This document shows positions 1-11,980 of a stretch of 64,000 nt of DNA, one piece after another (positions within the stretch are counted from its first letter, which is position 1; every line of letters begins with the position of its first letter). Origin of the DNA: Leguminivora glycinivorella. Its lineage: Eukaryota > Arthropoda > Insecta > Lepidoptera > Tortricidae. The translations under genes and the position numbers were made by a program. Location: contig NC_062977.1 in the NCBI RefSeq assembly GCF_023078275.1, forward strand, positions 12,855,118-12,919,117. The letters run 5' to 3'. Below the pieces are notes generated by a model. That model ran no database searches. It was not told the origin of the DNA and saw only the letters and a list, made by a program, of their open reading frames with translations.

Positions 1-177
1 TGTCTGACTGACAGTAATGACGTGGCAATGACGTCAGCATAGCAAATGTTGCCATAGAAAAAATCAAAAGGGCTCTATAGATCATAAGACATTTGACGGA
101 CCGGATGCGACTAAAATTTATCCAGTATGAATGGGGCTCTGCAGACTATGTGGAACGAATTGTAGAATATTATAAAA
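1..177. other. Left-edge noncoding sequence
   Basis: AT-rich sequence with no gene or repeat that I can identify. It ends at the terminal inverted repeat of the next element. Confidence 0.5.
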
Positions 178-1392
178 TATACTCCAATTGCTAATTCGAG
201 TCCAAAAAAACTACGACAGATACGTCAATGTCACAGCTGTCAATGTCACTTATGTCACTGTCAAAATACTTTTCAGGTTTCGACAACCTTCTACATTCTT
301 TATTTGGCACGTAAGAAATCCAAGAATACTTGATGATAAAATTGTGAAGAAAATTCGTTTTAGTTTTTTTGTTTTAATTCTCATACGTCAAATTAGTTCC
401 ACCGGTCGCCACTAATAATAAATGTTGGTAATTCGCATTATATTACGTGTATATGTGACAATCAACATCACCTTCATTCACGTTGCTAATAATAATAAAA
501 CTTAAACCAGACAAATGTATGCACTAAAGCTGCCCTATCTCAGTCAGGTGCAATTTTCGCCAATGTTTATTAAATTAGTTATTGGAGTCTAACAACCCAT
601 TACCAATATTAGAATGTTATTGCTGAAGGGTAGCACCTGAACTGGCTCTCAGAATGGCGCGTAGCGAAGTCAGGGGCTCACGAAAGGTATTTCCTTAGTA
701 ACGAGTGCCCAATGTATCTCTGAGACTCCTCAGGAGATTTGGAACCATAAATTGAAGAACATTACTCAAACTTACTTACATACTCTCTTTAAGGTAAAAC
801 AATAGATCATTACATGTGCCATTTTTTATCTAAAAGGTTCATAAGTGTCGGTTGTCAATAAAGCGCTACTTGCATATTAACGTCTGTCTATCATATATCA
901 GAGATGTAGTCTGTATATCTGTGTATCATGCATAATAGTAAATTCAAATACAGTTTGACAGACCATGGTGTCATGGCCGCTTCCAAAACAATGGCGGCCG
1001 TGGCAACTATAAAGCCCAATATACATTATTTCGCTGATTAGCTAATTGTAAAATATATGTATAAAAAATTGGTCACATATCTATATCATCAATAGTTTGT
1101 TCTATACCGCAAAATATAGCACCAAATGTTATTGATACCTGAAGTGATACAAGCGCAATACCAACTTTACAACTAAAAATCACGGAAAAAAAGAAAGAAG
1201 ATCGAGCGTCCTAGTATTTATGTAAATAATAAAAGACTATTAAATATATAAATCAAAGGATTGAAATAAATAATAAATAAATTATCTTGGCGTGTGTTTT
1301 TATAAAAAAGGATTATACTATTTTACAAACATTTTATTGCAGTGGCAACATCGTAGTAGTTTTTTTGGACTCGAATTAGCAATTGGAGTATA
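178..1392. mobile_element. Nonautonomous TIR element, 1.2 kb
   Basis: The two ends are matching inverted repeats of about 36 bp: positions 178-213 begin TATACTCCAATTGCTAATTC and positions 1357-1392 are the reverse complement. The repeat continues a little further inward with a 3-bp gap. The interior has no transposase frame; its only open frame (188-415) lacks recognisable motifs. The terminal TATA is shared by both ends, so the target duplication may be TA or TATA and the superfamily stays open. A Tc1/mariner-like nonautonomous element is one option. The match of the ends is directly visible; mobility is inferred. Confidence 0.7.
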
Positions 1393-1435
1393 GAGACAGT
1401 GATTTGACGTTTATATTCAATCTTAATGCTTTTTT

Positions 1436-1610
1436 TTATATAAATATGAAATAAATAAATAAATAAATATTAGGGACATCTTACACAGCTCAATTTAGCC
1501 CAAACCTAGGAAATTTTGTGCTATGGGTGCTGGGCGACGATATGCCTATTTGAATGGATAAAAACATGCTGTATACATGGGAAACATCCATGACTCATAT
1601 AAAAATAATA
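1436..1610 (-). mobile_element. Truncated tRNA-derived SINE (tail half)
   Basis: This stretch is a diverged copy of the tail half of the SINE at 43441-43685. It shares the AAATAAATAAATATT tail, the GGGACA...CTTACACAG block and the ACATCCATGACTCA block in the same order. The tRNA-like head with A and B boxes is missing, so the copy is 5' truncated. Reading direction is the minus strand. Confidence 0.65.
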
Positions 1611-1790
1611 TATTTTGTGGAATTTCATTAAGGAAAAAAAAATATTTTTAAAGTAAAACTTTGTTTAGACATTTAGTATACTATGACAAATTAAAAGGTC
1701 AGTTGAAGAACACCAAATTTCAAACTTTCTATGTTTTGCTAAATAGCGGATCGTAGAACCATATTAGTTATAAAATGAGATAAATAGGTA

Positions 1791-2000
1791 ATGCGTAGTA
1801 GTACAGGATTTACTAGCTTTTGCCCGCGGTTTCGCTCGCATACTGTTCGAAACGTAATTCTTGTTCAATCGTTTACAAAACAAAGTAAGATTTCAGTTGG
1901 ATCTGTAGATTTCGATGTACGGTATACGGTAGCCATACTACCATCGTTGTGTAACAATGAAGCAATCGTTGCAATCACTTATTTAGAAAAATAGTACATA
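1791..2000 (+). mobile_element. Fragment of a lepidopteran dispersed retroposon-like repeat
   Basis: It carries TTTGCCCGCGGTTTCGCTCG at about 1818, a signature I associate with a very common lepidopteran dispersed repeat. Related copies lie at 31620-31780 (sharing the downstream TTGGATCYGTAGRTTTC block) and 27795-28060. The 67-codon open frame here is an accident of the repeat. Confidence 0.55.
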
Positions 2001-2084
2001 CAATATTATGTGTAACCAAGAATCATATTTCGTCATGTTTGGAAACTTTCACTCATGTGTCTTTCCATCTTTTTTATGTAATAC

Positions 2085-2165
2085 GTCGGTGGCAAACAAG
2101 CATAAGGCCCGCCATGTTAATAAGCTAATGATAGGTCAGTATGTATGTATGTGTGTATGTTTGTA
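2085..2165 (+). repeat. Short fragment of a dispersed repeat plus GTAT microsatellite
   Basis: TCGGTGGCAAACAAGCATA matches the start of the copies at 59435-59580 (same strand) and 10665-10815 (opposite strand). It runs into a short TATG/TGTATG repeat at 2139-2162. Confidence 0.55.
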
Positions 2166-3592
2166 ACGATAATACTAGAAAATAGTTATGTCATAGTATT
2201 GGAAGATGTTATCAGAGCAGTTAGGCGTAACAAGTTACTTGTATTATTTTTCCTACTTACAAAAGAAGAATTCTTAGCAGTATCATCTTCCATAATTTAA
2301 CTTTGCGTCTTGAACTATAGGTTGCAAAGATGTAGGTAATTAATACTTAACGGTAATTGGCATCACATACGATATTTTGCAGGTTTGCGTACAATTTTGC
2401 GTGCCATTTGTATAGGGTTAATGTGAAAGTTAAATGTAAGACGTGACGTGATTGCATAGGCTGATTCATAAAGTAAAGAATAACATAGTACATAGTACCT
2501 ATACTTATGATATAAGTATGTTTATGATTTTTAATTTTTGAACAATTTGAAAAATTTAAATAGCAACAGGAAAAAGAGAGAGCTTTTTAATTATGATATC
2601 ATACATTATTTTTACTGTCATTATCTAAGTGGACTTGCAGGTATGTCAGAAACAGTAAAATTGAGCGTATGAGGAAGGATGAAATCTGAACGAGTAGTAT
2701 AAATGAGATTCGCATAATAGAAAGAAGAGAGGTTTAGCTAGATGAATGGATGAAGAGTCGTTTGAAGATATGAAGGGTTTCCTCATGTTTGCAAGTTTGA
2801 GAATAGTGACGGCAGTTATTGGAATTTTAGAATGGGGAAAGGGTTACACAAACTTGTTACCACGAGAGTTAGGTGTTAGGATAAATAATTTATACCTTTT
2901 ACAGGTACATTCTTTTGGTAACAACATACTCTACATGCCGCTAACAAACGAACTAAACACACACCCTGTGTCTTTATGGGATAAATCAGATAATTTTGTC
3001 TGGCATATATAAAAAAAAAATGTGACTTAACATGGAATCATATTTATAAAATTGTTGATTTGATTAAAACATTGATTGTCTGATTACTTTTATAATTATA
3101 CATAGGACATTATGCCGAGAAAGGAGGAAAATTATTGATTAGTATTGAGTTGTGGACTGGTTCCTTGAACTATGGGGAGAACAGTTGTCAGTGGCTACCT
3201 GAGAATAGAAAGGCTTTTTCTTTCTAGTGAAGAGATCTTTGTAAGTTCATAATATCTGTACAATGGAGATAGCGGGTTACCTGTCGGACAATGTGACTAA
3301 CTACCCATATGAGGATGCAAGGATTTTACCATTAGGGTACATTTGATTCACAACCAAATGCTTTTACTGGAATGAAAATTCTGGCTGGTGGCAATTTGAC
3401 TCATGTGTCTGGGTAACTATTAAGTTCATAATTCGTGCTGGATCAGTGAGGTTCTTTTGAGTATTGGTCACTTTTATTCACCACAACTATGAAAATGGGA
3501 AATTGAAAATTTCAATAACTGAATTATTTTATTGGTTATTTTCGTTTAACACAAAATGTTATTTTGCATCAAACGAAAATAAAAGGGGCAGA
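2166..3592 (+). other. AT-rich tract, possibly the decayed 3' internal part of an LTR element
   Basis: No recognisable gene. An 88-codon frame (2746-3012) shows no motif. At the right end a purine-rich tract, AATAAAAGGGGCAGA, stands directly before TGTAACGG, which looks like a polypurine tract next to an LTR start. That is the only hint that this tract belongs to an LTR retrotransposon. Confidence 0.3.
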
Positions 3593-4101
3593 TGTAACGG
3601 ACCACACAGTCCTCGGTTCAAATCATAAGATATATCCATAATAATTATGCTTAGAAACAAATGCATACAGAGATAAAAACTTAAAAATTGCAAATAAATA
3701 AAACGAAAACAACTTACATACAAAATGGAATTCCAACAAATTAAAAATAGAAATTCTCGGAATTAAATCCGGCACAATAGGCGTTTTAGGCACAATAGGC
3801 AAAACCGGCACAATAGGCGTTTTAGGCACAACTGGCACAATCAGGCACTATTTGCCATAAAACAACACAGCGCATGCGTTAAAATCGGGACAATAAAACT
3901 CAGAGCGCAGCGTCAGAGGGATTCATTCGGCGAGGGAACGTTGAGGTGTTCACATCTGAGGGATAGGTAGGCAAGTATCGTTACTAGGAATCGTTGAAGG
4001 AACACATCAGGAGTTTAAGTAGGAAGCGGACTTGAGATACAAGATTGAGAGGTTGGAGACTGGCGAGAAGGTATCTTGGTAAAGTAGACTAGAAGACTAC
4101 A
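3593..4101 (+). mobile_element. Possible 3' or solo LTR
   Basis: The segment begins TGTAACGGACCACACAG directly after a polypurine-like tract and could end at GACTACA near 4101, giving TG...CA ends and about 0.5 kb. It contains AATAAAAC near 3892 followed by GC-richer sequence, as in many LTR promoters. I did not find a second LTR copy, integrase or RT frame, or a target duplication, so this rests on the ends alone. Confidence 0.3.
3771..3843 (+). repeat. GGCACAATAGGC tandem repeat
   Basis: The block GGCACAATAGGCGTTTTA recurs with variants (GGCACAATAGGCAAAACC, GGCACAACT) about four times in 73 bp. On the minus strand it reads as a PIVP-type peptide repeat, which is incidental. Confidence 0.75.
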
Positions 4102-7100
4102 AGTAAGTGTCCAAATTGTTTATTTTGAATGTGTTTATAGTTGTAATTTTAGATTAGTGCTATTTTTTGAAGGTGATAATTTTAAATAGTGGTACTTATT
4201 CATTTCATATGAACAAGATATTCATGAATGTTATATTTATGTGGTAATTATTTAAAGTCGTTCAAATTTCAATTTATTTATTACATACAATTAACACTAA
4301 CGGTTAATTTGGAATATTATTAATTAAAATTCGGATCTGAGTATCTCTAATATGACTACTATATATAACAAATAGATACATAAAATATTACACATATTTA
4401 TTTTATGTACATACACATTCTATTAGCTAGAATCTCTTTGGGTGATTAGAAGGATTTTCATACTATTGTCTCATCCTTAAGTAAGATAATTTTGCTATAT
4501 CAATGAAAGTAGGATTAATAACTTTATTTATTGTTCATAACATGTAAACTTTATTAGAGTTAAAGGATAACTTGTGGGAATTAATACTAATACTAAATAC
4601 TAGGGAGGCATAGGACATCTATGGATGTTAGGATCCTGTCGCTATCAAGGAGAATCATTGATATAAAAATAAGATTGTTCACAAAAGTTGAATCATTGAC
4701 ACTGGCCTCGAGATTGGCAGACTTTGGAATCATCATTCCATTTTCATAATATGGTTAACGATATCGTTGTCTGGGAGATCAAACAATTCTAGCATTGACT
4801 AGTGAAACACGATGTCAAGCAATGGACCACTATACTCGGAACGTGGGAAATTGCACGCATATAGAATTTATACTTTGTGATCTTGGACAACCTTCGATGG
4901 CTATGGCCGAACCAAAATATATATATATGGGATGGCGTGTGAGTCTGGGGTTTTGTCGTTCGAAAGGCTAGATCAATGAAGTATTTGTCTTAGTATCAAA
5001 AGAAGGTCAATGAATAGGCCCAATAAAGGGTATCAAAATAGATATTCTGTTTCCTTGATAGACCAGGGGTAGGCAGAGCAGTTTCTATCCTGACGGTAGA
5101 GGACTAGGTTGCAGAAACATCCCAAAACATATAAAATTATACTGGGATTAAAGGGTCCTTGATTAAATATTTGATATCTACTACTATGGTAGTACATTTT
5201 TAAGAAGTGCAAAGACACTTTACATCAGTTTACTTTTGTTCTAAGGATCCCATTTGTTCAATGTTTGATAAAACATAAATTGAATCAGCAACCTGGTTTG
5301 TCCAAATGCTCGAGCGAGGTCCTTATAATAGGCTATGTTATATTATACACCTATTATTCCTACGTATAAGGGACTCGTGGGTCGGAAACAATTAACCCCA
5401 TTTTAAATAATGTCTTGTATATATTTTTAATATATTTCCTGTATTTATATTCCTTACACAATTTTACCTATCTCGCACACTCTTATCTCAACGCACTAAA
5501 TTCTTTCACAAATGTCGTTCTCTCTGCTTATTATACCTCAAGTGAATATATTACTGCCTTAGTTTTATCAACTTAAATTTACCCCTAATAGCAAGTTCCT
5601 AAAGGTAAAAAGAATCTGGATTGCTACGCACAACTACGGGGTCCTACCACTTACTAGACGATCACAGTATTTATTTTAATGGCCAATTTTTAATAGTGTA
5701 TTGTTTTAATTAGGGCTAACAATTTGGACTTAAGTTAGGTAGTGTTAGGTTAATAAAGGGTGAATTAATTAAAAGGGGTAGCGGGGTGTTATATTATAAA
5801 TAAATTTCAGGACCGACCATTGAACTTGGCACCCATTTACATAGATATCACTTCTTTTTTCGTTGAAGTGAACAACTAAGGCATATATCATATTATTGAA
5901 CTTGGCTCTCATTTCACATTTATGTTTTTGATGGGATATCATTACTTTTTGTAGGTATTTTAAGGCTACGGGAACGCTTATTAATATTTACTAAGTGTAC
6001 TGGAAAATCTAGGACTACTAGCGCCATCTAGTAAGTCCCGGTAGAACTAAACATGTTTTTACGGAACATATCACTTTTCGAAAATGATAAAAAATTACCG
6101 ATTTCTGATTTATTTCTGTGTATTCACTTAGGTAATTAGTTACCTACCGTCATGCCAAATTTGAACTTTCTAGGTCATTTGGAACTGGTTTAGAATTTAT
6201 GTCTATGATAAATATGACGATTTTAGACGTTATTATCAAAACAACCGTTTGAGATGTGTTTATGAAATTTAGAGCACATATGTATCTCGCAAGTCTCAAT
6301 ATATGAGCCAAATTTGACACGTTTATGTAAAATATTTTTTGAGTTATGAGGGGGTCAAAAGTGGTTCCAAATGGTTCGTGTAATATTACACACGGTGCTG
6401 CTCGCCAGTTCTTTTACTTGAACTTGGCTTGACACACTGCCGCGTGTCTAGACCACGAGTGCAAAAAAATCCTTACTAAAGACATGTCATAAAATAGTAC
6501 AATGTGCAACGTGGGGCGGAAGTTAAATATTGCAAACGAGAGCAAGTTAATTTGCGACGGCGTGCCGTAGCGAACTCAAATCTAATTTTTCATCACACTT
6601 GCAACAGGAAAATGTATGAAAAACTAATAACAAAAGTTAATGTTACCTGAAATTACGTAACTCACTCGGGAGAACGGATTTTCTACAACTCCCGCTCCAC
6701 CTGCGTGCAATTGGAAATTTACCGTGCTATGAATGAACGTGATAGCTTAACCCCTCGAATACCTTGACCCGTATCCGTCACAGTCTCCACGTTTCACGCC
6801 ATGGAAATATCAAAAGCACACAAATAAATCTACTTACTCAGCCTGACAAAACAGCACCACACAAACTATGGAACGCCACGGCAGCACGTGGCATGCTGGG
6901 CTCCAGGCCCTTATACGGCTGTCCGATCACCAGAGAGGATCTCGTTACGAAAAAGAACGCCGCACTGAATGATTTCGAATTGAAAGGACCCAAAACAAAA
7001 GCCGCGTGGCAAACGAATAAACAATAAATACCTACTCTAATTAATTAAATGAAAATTTCTCCAGTTTCTGTATCAACACTTGAAGTAACAAAACCCAAAC
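4102..7100. other. Noncoding tract, no recognised gene
   Basis: AT-rich sequence with frequent stops in all frames. A second polypurine-like tract, AAAAGGGGTAGCGGGG, precedes TGTTATAT at about 5774-5796, but no LTR structure could be confirmed. The 87-codon frame at 6764-7027 has no motif I recognise. Confidence 0.45.
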
Positions 7101-7101
7101 A

Positions 7102-7227
7102 AATGTCATTCCAGAACAGCCTTTAAAAACATGTGATAACATTTGTTATCATGTTTCTAAAATAGTTTATTTTCCAAAAATCAATACCTAAATTCAAAAA
7201 ACGTACAAAGTTCTTCTGGAATGACAG
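7102..7227. mobile_element. Short MITE-like inverted repeat
   Basis: TGTCATTCCAGAACAGC near 7104 is mirrored by GTTCTTCTGGAATGACA near 7211-7227. The interior also has a small palindrome, TGATAACATTTGTTATCA. The length is about 125 bp and there is no coding content. Confidence 0.55.
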
Positions 7228-7691
7228 CCAAAATACCTACAATTTCGAATAATACTTGTTGTATGGCAACCCTACAACAGATAAACATAAATATGTGCAT
7301 TGAATTGCAACAAATAATGCAATGAACGAGAAGGAAGTGTTTCATTCACAAATTATAATTATCCAAAACATTTGGCTACGTTTATAGAAAAATCCGCTAC
7401 GTTACAGACTGTATCTACTGTTCTGTCGCAGTGCCTTAGCAGTTATACTGTAATGTTGTGTTGCTAATTTTAATAAATAAATAAGGTAAATGCGGCTGTT
7501 TCCGTACCGAGAGAAGTGTGGCCCTTTTACTCATTGTCACAGGTGTTTTTTGCGAGCTCTTACATTTGCTACAGATGTAGTGCGAAAAGCTTTTCCTTCG
7601 TTTTTTCACGGAAACATACGAACGTATCATGCTATTTCAGTCTATTGCAGTACAAGACGTACTGACACTGCTTGAACTAGCATGACAAATA

Positions 7692-8944
7692 TTGGGTTGG
7701 CACAAAAGTAATGAGACACTTGGTTTACGTTTTATATTTTTTATTATTATTACAATACAAAAAGCTTAGTCGATGATGTAATCACCATTAGCATCTATGA
7801 CTTCTTGCCAACGATCCGTCAAAGTTTGGATGCCTTTCGCCCAGAACTCTGATGGCTGTGCCTCGAAAAAGTTGTTCAACTCCACCTGTACATCATGGAA
7901 ATCATTGAATTGTTTACCCCGCAAATGTCGTTTTAGGGCTCTAAACAAATGAAAGTCTGATGGTGCGAGGTCTGGAGAATAAGGTGGGTGGGGTATCGTC
8001 TCTCAGCCCAAGTTCTGCAGCTGTTGGCGAACGGTAGATGCGACATGAGGTCGAGCGTTATCATGTAGTAAAATTACAGTGGCTCGTCTTCGTCGTTTTT
8101 TCTTGATAGCAGAAGATAGTTCGGTGAGCTGTGTTGAATATTTGTTAGCGTTTACAGTTTCATTGTGTAATAGTTCATGAAACAGCATGCCTTGCGAGTC
8201 CCAGAAACAACAAAGCAAAACTTTTAAGCGGTTCTATTGACTCAGCTTCGGTTGAGTTGGTGGCGTTTCTTCTCGAGGCAGCCAAAAAGCACGACGTGTA
8301 TCGTTCTCATAATAAATCCATGATTCATCTCCCGTAACCAGATCAGTCAAAAACTCTTTACGTGGGGGTCGCAGCAAAAGTGATTGACAGATGGCGACAC
8401 GGACTGCACGACTGGCGTCGGTAAGGATGTGCGGTACCCATCGAGCCAAAACTTTTCGATACCCAAGCTCATGCAGATGGTATTCCACAGCGTGGTGACT
8501 GCAGTTAAGTGCTTCCGCTAATTCACGAGTAGCATCAGGATTCGACTGTAGTTCGCGTCGTAAATCGTCATCATTGAATGCAGGTGGTCGCCCTGAGCGT
8601 GACTGACTTTCAAGGCTCCTGTCTCCTGATTTAAAACGGTCAAACCATCTGGACACTGTGGCATGGCTTGTACTTCCAGCGCCCAATGCAGTGTTGATAT
8701 TGTCAGCCGCAGCCCGCGCACTGTGGCCTAACAAGTACTCGTATAAGTAAAGTGTTCGAACTTGTCGCTCGTCCATTTTATTTCAATCTAACTAAACCAA
8801 TCACGAGGGCGGCCTTATATACCCTCACATTAGAAGTACCTAGAATGTTCTACAACATACTAGAATATTATCGAAAACAATTAACTTAAGAAAGGAAATG
8901 TATAGAGTTTTGTAGAGTGTGTCATTACTTTTGTGCCAACCCAA
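7692..8944 (-). mobile_element. Full-length mariner element, 1253 bp
   Basis: Both ends carry the inverted repeat TTGGGTTGGCACAAAAGTAA (7692 on; reverse complement ending at 8944), and TA flanks each side (7690-7691 and 8945-8946), the target duplication typical of Tc1/mariner. The element contains one transposase reading frame on the minus strand. The terminal repeat resembles those of the mellifera/cecropia group of mariners, but I cannot assign the subfamily firmly. The copy is complete in length and looks fairly recent, since only two stop codons break its frame. Confidence 0.95.
7766..8776 (-). pseudogene. Mariner transposase with two in-frame stop codons
   Basis: This would encode a DDD transposase that cuts and pastes the mariner element at TA sites. 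The frame runs 336 codons (family usual about 345) from MDERQVRTLY without any frameshift. Stops interrupt it at codon 181 (TAG, 8234-8236) and codon 258 (TGA, 8003-8005). The TGA replaces the Trp expected after NLG in the family, which is a G-to-A change. The N-terminal part has two helix-turn-helix units (about residues 1-110), then WVPHILTD (113-120). Catalytic residues are all present: D150 in TGDESW, D239 in HDNARPH and D274 in YSPDLAPSD. There are 34 residues between the last two, so the triad is D,D34D. The C terminus ends ANGDYIID. The copy cannot make a full enzyme, but its ends could be mobilised in trans. Confidence 0.93.
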
Positions 8945-8996
8945 TACAAACGTTTCCGGAAAGGTACGAAGGAAAAGCTTGTCGCACTACATCTGT

Positions 8997-10660
8997 ACTC
9001 ACTATTCGCATTTAGCGGTAAACTTAACATCTCTTAATAAACACTGATTATTGTTTAACAGGCCAGATGTGAAGGCCGTATACTTCTCGATATGCCGCAC
9101 TTATCCGCATTAACCTTAAACCTTACTTATCTTACTGCATTTAATGCAAGCCACGGTGTGAGTGCATTCTCCTGCCAGACAGCCGGCGGCGGCGGGCCCG
9201 CCGATCAATATGCAGCGGCGAGACGCATTGTATCCTTACCCTAAACCCAGTGCGGAGGACTCCACAGACACACTCCTCAAAGGATTTGCATGCTACATTC
9301 AATACGCTTTACACTTTGCACAAAGGCGATCACGTACTTGAGGAGTTAATTCTTTAGCACACTGACAACTAAGGGTTGCTGCACTAAATAGTAATTGGCC
9401 TATGTTATCAGATAGAAACACACGAAGAGAACTCTATACTGTTATTGTTACGAGTGGCCAATTACATACGTATAATAAAAATATGGCATTAACTATAGAA
9501 TAGCAGTAACCTCGACTCTTTTTTGTCTCCATTAAAAATAATCAGTTAATCACCAGCTTAGTTTGCTCTCTTGTTTTACTTTCATTAATAATTACATTTA
9601 TACTTGATGCATCGAATAATGATTTTTATGACAGTACTTGTCAACTTCTTGATACACCAAATTTAGGAAATAATTGAAGTATCTACCGTATTATCATATA
9701 TTACTAAATAAATACAATATAAGTACTTAAAAAAACATTAATTGCTCTATATAAAAAAAAAATTCGATTGATGGTTGCTTGAGCGAGATGTGTTACAGTT
9801 TACAGTATTAGATATCTAGGTACAATCAGCAATAGAAGTCTCTAAGTGGAGAGGTGTTCAAAATTATACTGATGTGACTTTATTGTTAAGAAAATAAGGT
9901 CCAGGTCATTTAGAATATCTCGCTCGCTCTGCCATTTCTTCTGCTGATTCAGAACATTATGCATTATTCATTCACCCCTGTACTAAGTTAACTTGTGTAG
10001 GTAAATAATACTTTAAATATACAAATATTTTATTTATTTTCAAATATTTATTTGTTTTAAAGAAAAGGAGGTTTCTCTTAAAATTATAGAGCATTCATGA
10101 TTAAAAATGGAAGTTCCTATAATTTTATTATCTTACATTTATTGATAAGACACGTCTCCAAACTTTTTATGTCATTCGTCACGTTTTTACGTTTAAAATA
10201 ATGTTTTACCTATCTCCTGATTATCTCTTACTCGTACATTACAGATTGCTTAATTACATGCGTAGACCTTGATTAGACTTAATAGTTTCATACAGCATTT
10301 TTAAGCGCTTATATTAAAGTCTGGGTCTGTTGCCAAGAGTCACAGGAGGTAGGGCATAGCGAATGATATTCCGCTTTGTGTGGTAGGGCACAGCACAGCG
10401 GATATCGTCTCGCTCGAATCTAGAGCAGAGCCCAACTGGGGTAGTACCTCCGCCTTACAGAAGACCGCAGCCAAATAGCACTAGACCCTACTCATAGTGT
10501 TGTGTTCCTGTCGGTGAGTAAGGCTGCCAGAGCTCAACGAGGGTGCGGTGTGCTGATGACGGGAGGACTTACGGAACTAACTTGTTCCGTTTATTGTCCT
10601 TTGAGTCGTCGGCAACCCGAACCCTCCTTAGAGCTTGTACACTCCTTTTTGCTGTGTACA
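8997..10660. other. Noncoding tract, no recognised feature
   Basis: AT-rich sequence with a short GC-rich patch at about 9180-9225. I see no gene, RNA or clear repeat. Confidence 0.5.
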
Positions 10661-10664
10661 CACA

Positions 10665-10815
10665 GCAAACACAGCAAAAGGGAATGTACAAGTTTCTAAT
10701 GGGGTGGCAACGCGCATGTGACACTGTTTGAGTTGCAGGCGTCCATAGGTTACGGTGACCGCTTTACATCAGGCGGGCCGTATACTTGTTTGCCACCGAC
10801 GTAGTATTAAAAAAA
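10665..10815 (-). mobile_element. Dispersed repeat, copy of the family at 59435
   Basis: Read on the minus strand it gives GTCGGTGGCAAACAAGTATA, then GGCCCGCCTGATG, AAAGCGGTCACCGTAACC and a gene-free tail. The same order of blocks is found on the plus strand at 59435-59580. An A-run (10809-10821) sits at the plus-strand 3' side. I read this as a retroposed or LINE-tail repeat of unknown class. Confidence 0.6.
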
Positions 10816-10875
10816 AAAAAAGTACAATCGTGGACGCTCCGTTACCCGATACATAACTGGCTGACCTATTCCCTG

Positions 10876-11143
10876 TAGTTTTACCGCGTAGTCTTACCAG
10901 TTGAACCATTAGGAATTTTCTTCCCGATAGATTTACTGATTGTAAGACATCGCTTTTTTTACGAAACCAGACGCGACAACTGTTTCGACGGAGCCCCGCT
11001 CTGTGCGGGGCTCCTATTTCTACACTGCCCTTCGGGCATCTATAGGTACCTTACGAACCTACCTATTGCCTGGCCCTTACTAACAGTAAGTTTATTGGGA
11101 AGAAAATTCCCAGTGGTTCAACTGGTAAAACTACGCGGTAAGA
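10876..11143. mobile_element. MITE with about 50-bp inverted ends
   Basis: GTAGTTTTACCGCGTAGTCT continues into TACCAGTTGAACCATTAGG and AATTTTCTTCCC. The reverse complement of the same series ends near 11143 (GGAAGAAAATTCCC, GGTTCAACTGGTAAAACTAC). A GC-rich hairpin, GGAGCCCCGC...GCGGGGCTCC, sits in the interior at about 10988-11012. There is no coding content. Confidence 0.8.
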
Positions 11144-11365
11144 CTAGACTAGGTACGTAGCCAAATGCACAAACTCTTCCGATAATATTGTTATCGTAGC
11201 TAGCAATTTCTATCGCTCTCCCGTATTGGCGCAATAGAGCCAGAATGCGTTTCGATCGGCGTCTAGCGTCAACGATTGTCATTTCGGCTAGGCCAGCTGT
11301 TGCACCAATACAGAAGAGCGATAGAGAAAGATAACTATACGCTACGCTACGGATCGTCAATAATT
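11125..11365 (-). mobile_element. Copy of the CGCCGATCGAAACG MITE family
   Basis: On the minus strand this reads GTTGACGCTAGACGCCGATC, GAAACGCATTCTGGCTCT, a GCGCCAATACGGGAGAGCGA block and TGTGCATTTGGCTACGT. The same series, diverged, occurs on the plus strand at 32433-32595 and partly at 55495-55612. The left half repeats the AGAGCGATAGAGAAAG block, so the copy is partly palindromic. Confidence 0.6.
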
Positions 11366-11395
11366 TGAATCTGAGTTAAAGGCTCGGTTCGAAAA

Positions 11396-11444
11396 GAGAA
11401 GAGTCGTAAAATGCATTGGATCTCATACATTTTACAACTCTTCG
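11396..11444. repeat. Short hairpin
   Basis: AAGAGTCGTAAAATG pairs with CATTTTACAACTCTT around a loop of about 14 bp. The arms differ at one position. No terminator or RNA gene is implied. Confidence 0.55.
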
Positions 11445-11980
11445 CTTACCGCTCAGAGCGTCTTGAATAGGTACTTACTTAAATGAGTCAAGTCAGATTA
11501 TTGATTCGAACTTCAAACCGACTTGTTACTAGTGTCTGACCAAGTTAAAGTTAATGATACGATTTTGATACCAAAGATTGCGCATGGATTATTTTAAATG
11601 TTAAATTTCTTTCAAATATTATGACAAACGTCTGTGGCGAATCGCCACGCATTCAGATATGCCTCGAACAGAGAAAAGTTAGTTTTGTTGTGTTGCCAAA
11701 ATGGCGTGTTAGCTTAGCTAGAGACAACTGTGTTCGATTTCGCGGCTTGATATTTAGTCCTAACTTGTGGAAAATGTAATGACAATGACCGAATGTAAAT
11801 GTTTCGCACAAATGCAAAGTGATGTTGAACTTCATCGTGTTTCATTTATAACATGGAATGAGATTCTATACGTCCAAAGTCTGCTGCGTAGTAAGTAGGG
11901 ACGTGGGAACAGCGTAAAATCTAGAGATAGGTCTGGTTCTGGTGTTACATGAATTAGAAAAATTAATTTCTGATATTGGT
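11445..11980. other. Noncoding tract
   Basis: No gene or repeat recognised. Confidence 0.45.

Larger units (their letters stand above)
7571..8996. mobile_element. Older MITE split by a mariner insertion
   Basis: ACAGATGTAGTGCGAAAAGC (7571 on) continues into TTTTCCTTCG. Its inverted partner is at 8947-8996 (GAAGGAAAAGCTTGTCGCAC then TACATCTGT). Removing the mariner and one TA leaves a compact element of about 170 bp with these ends. So the mariner jumped into a resident MITE and is the younger insertion. Confidence 0.65.

Noticed and set aside
6764..7027. 87-codon open frame as a gene
   Set aside because: No motif or conserved pattern, and surrounding sequence has no promoter or splice support.
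11396..11444. Intrinsic terminator
   Set aside because: Rho-independent terminators are bacterial and there is no T-run at the hairpin.
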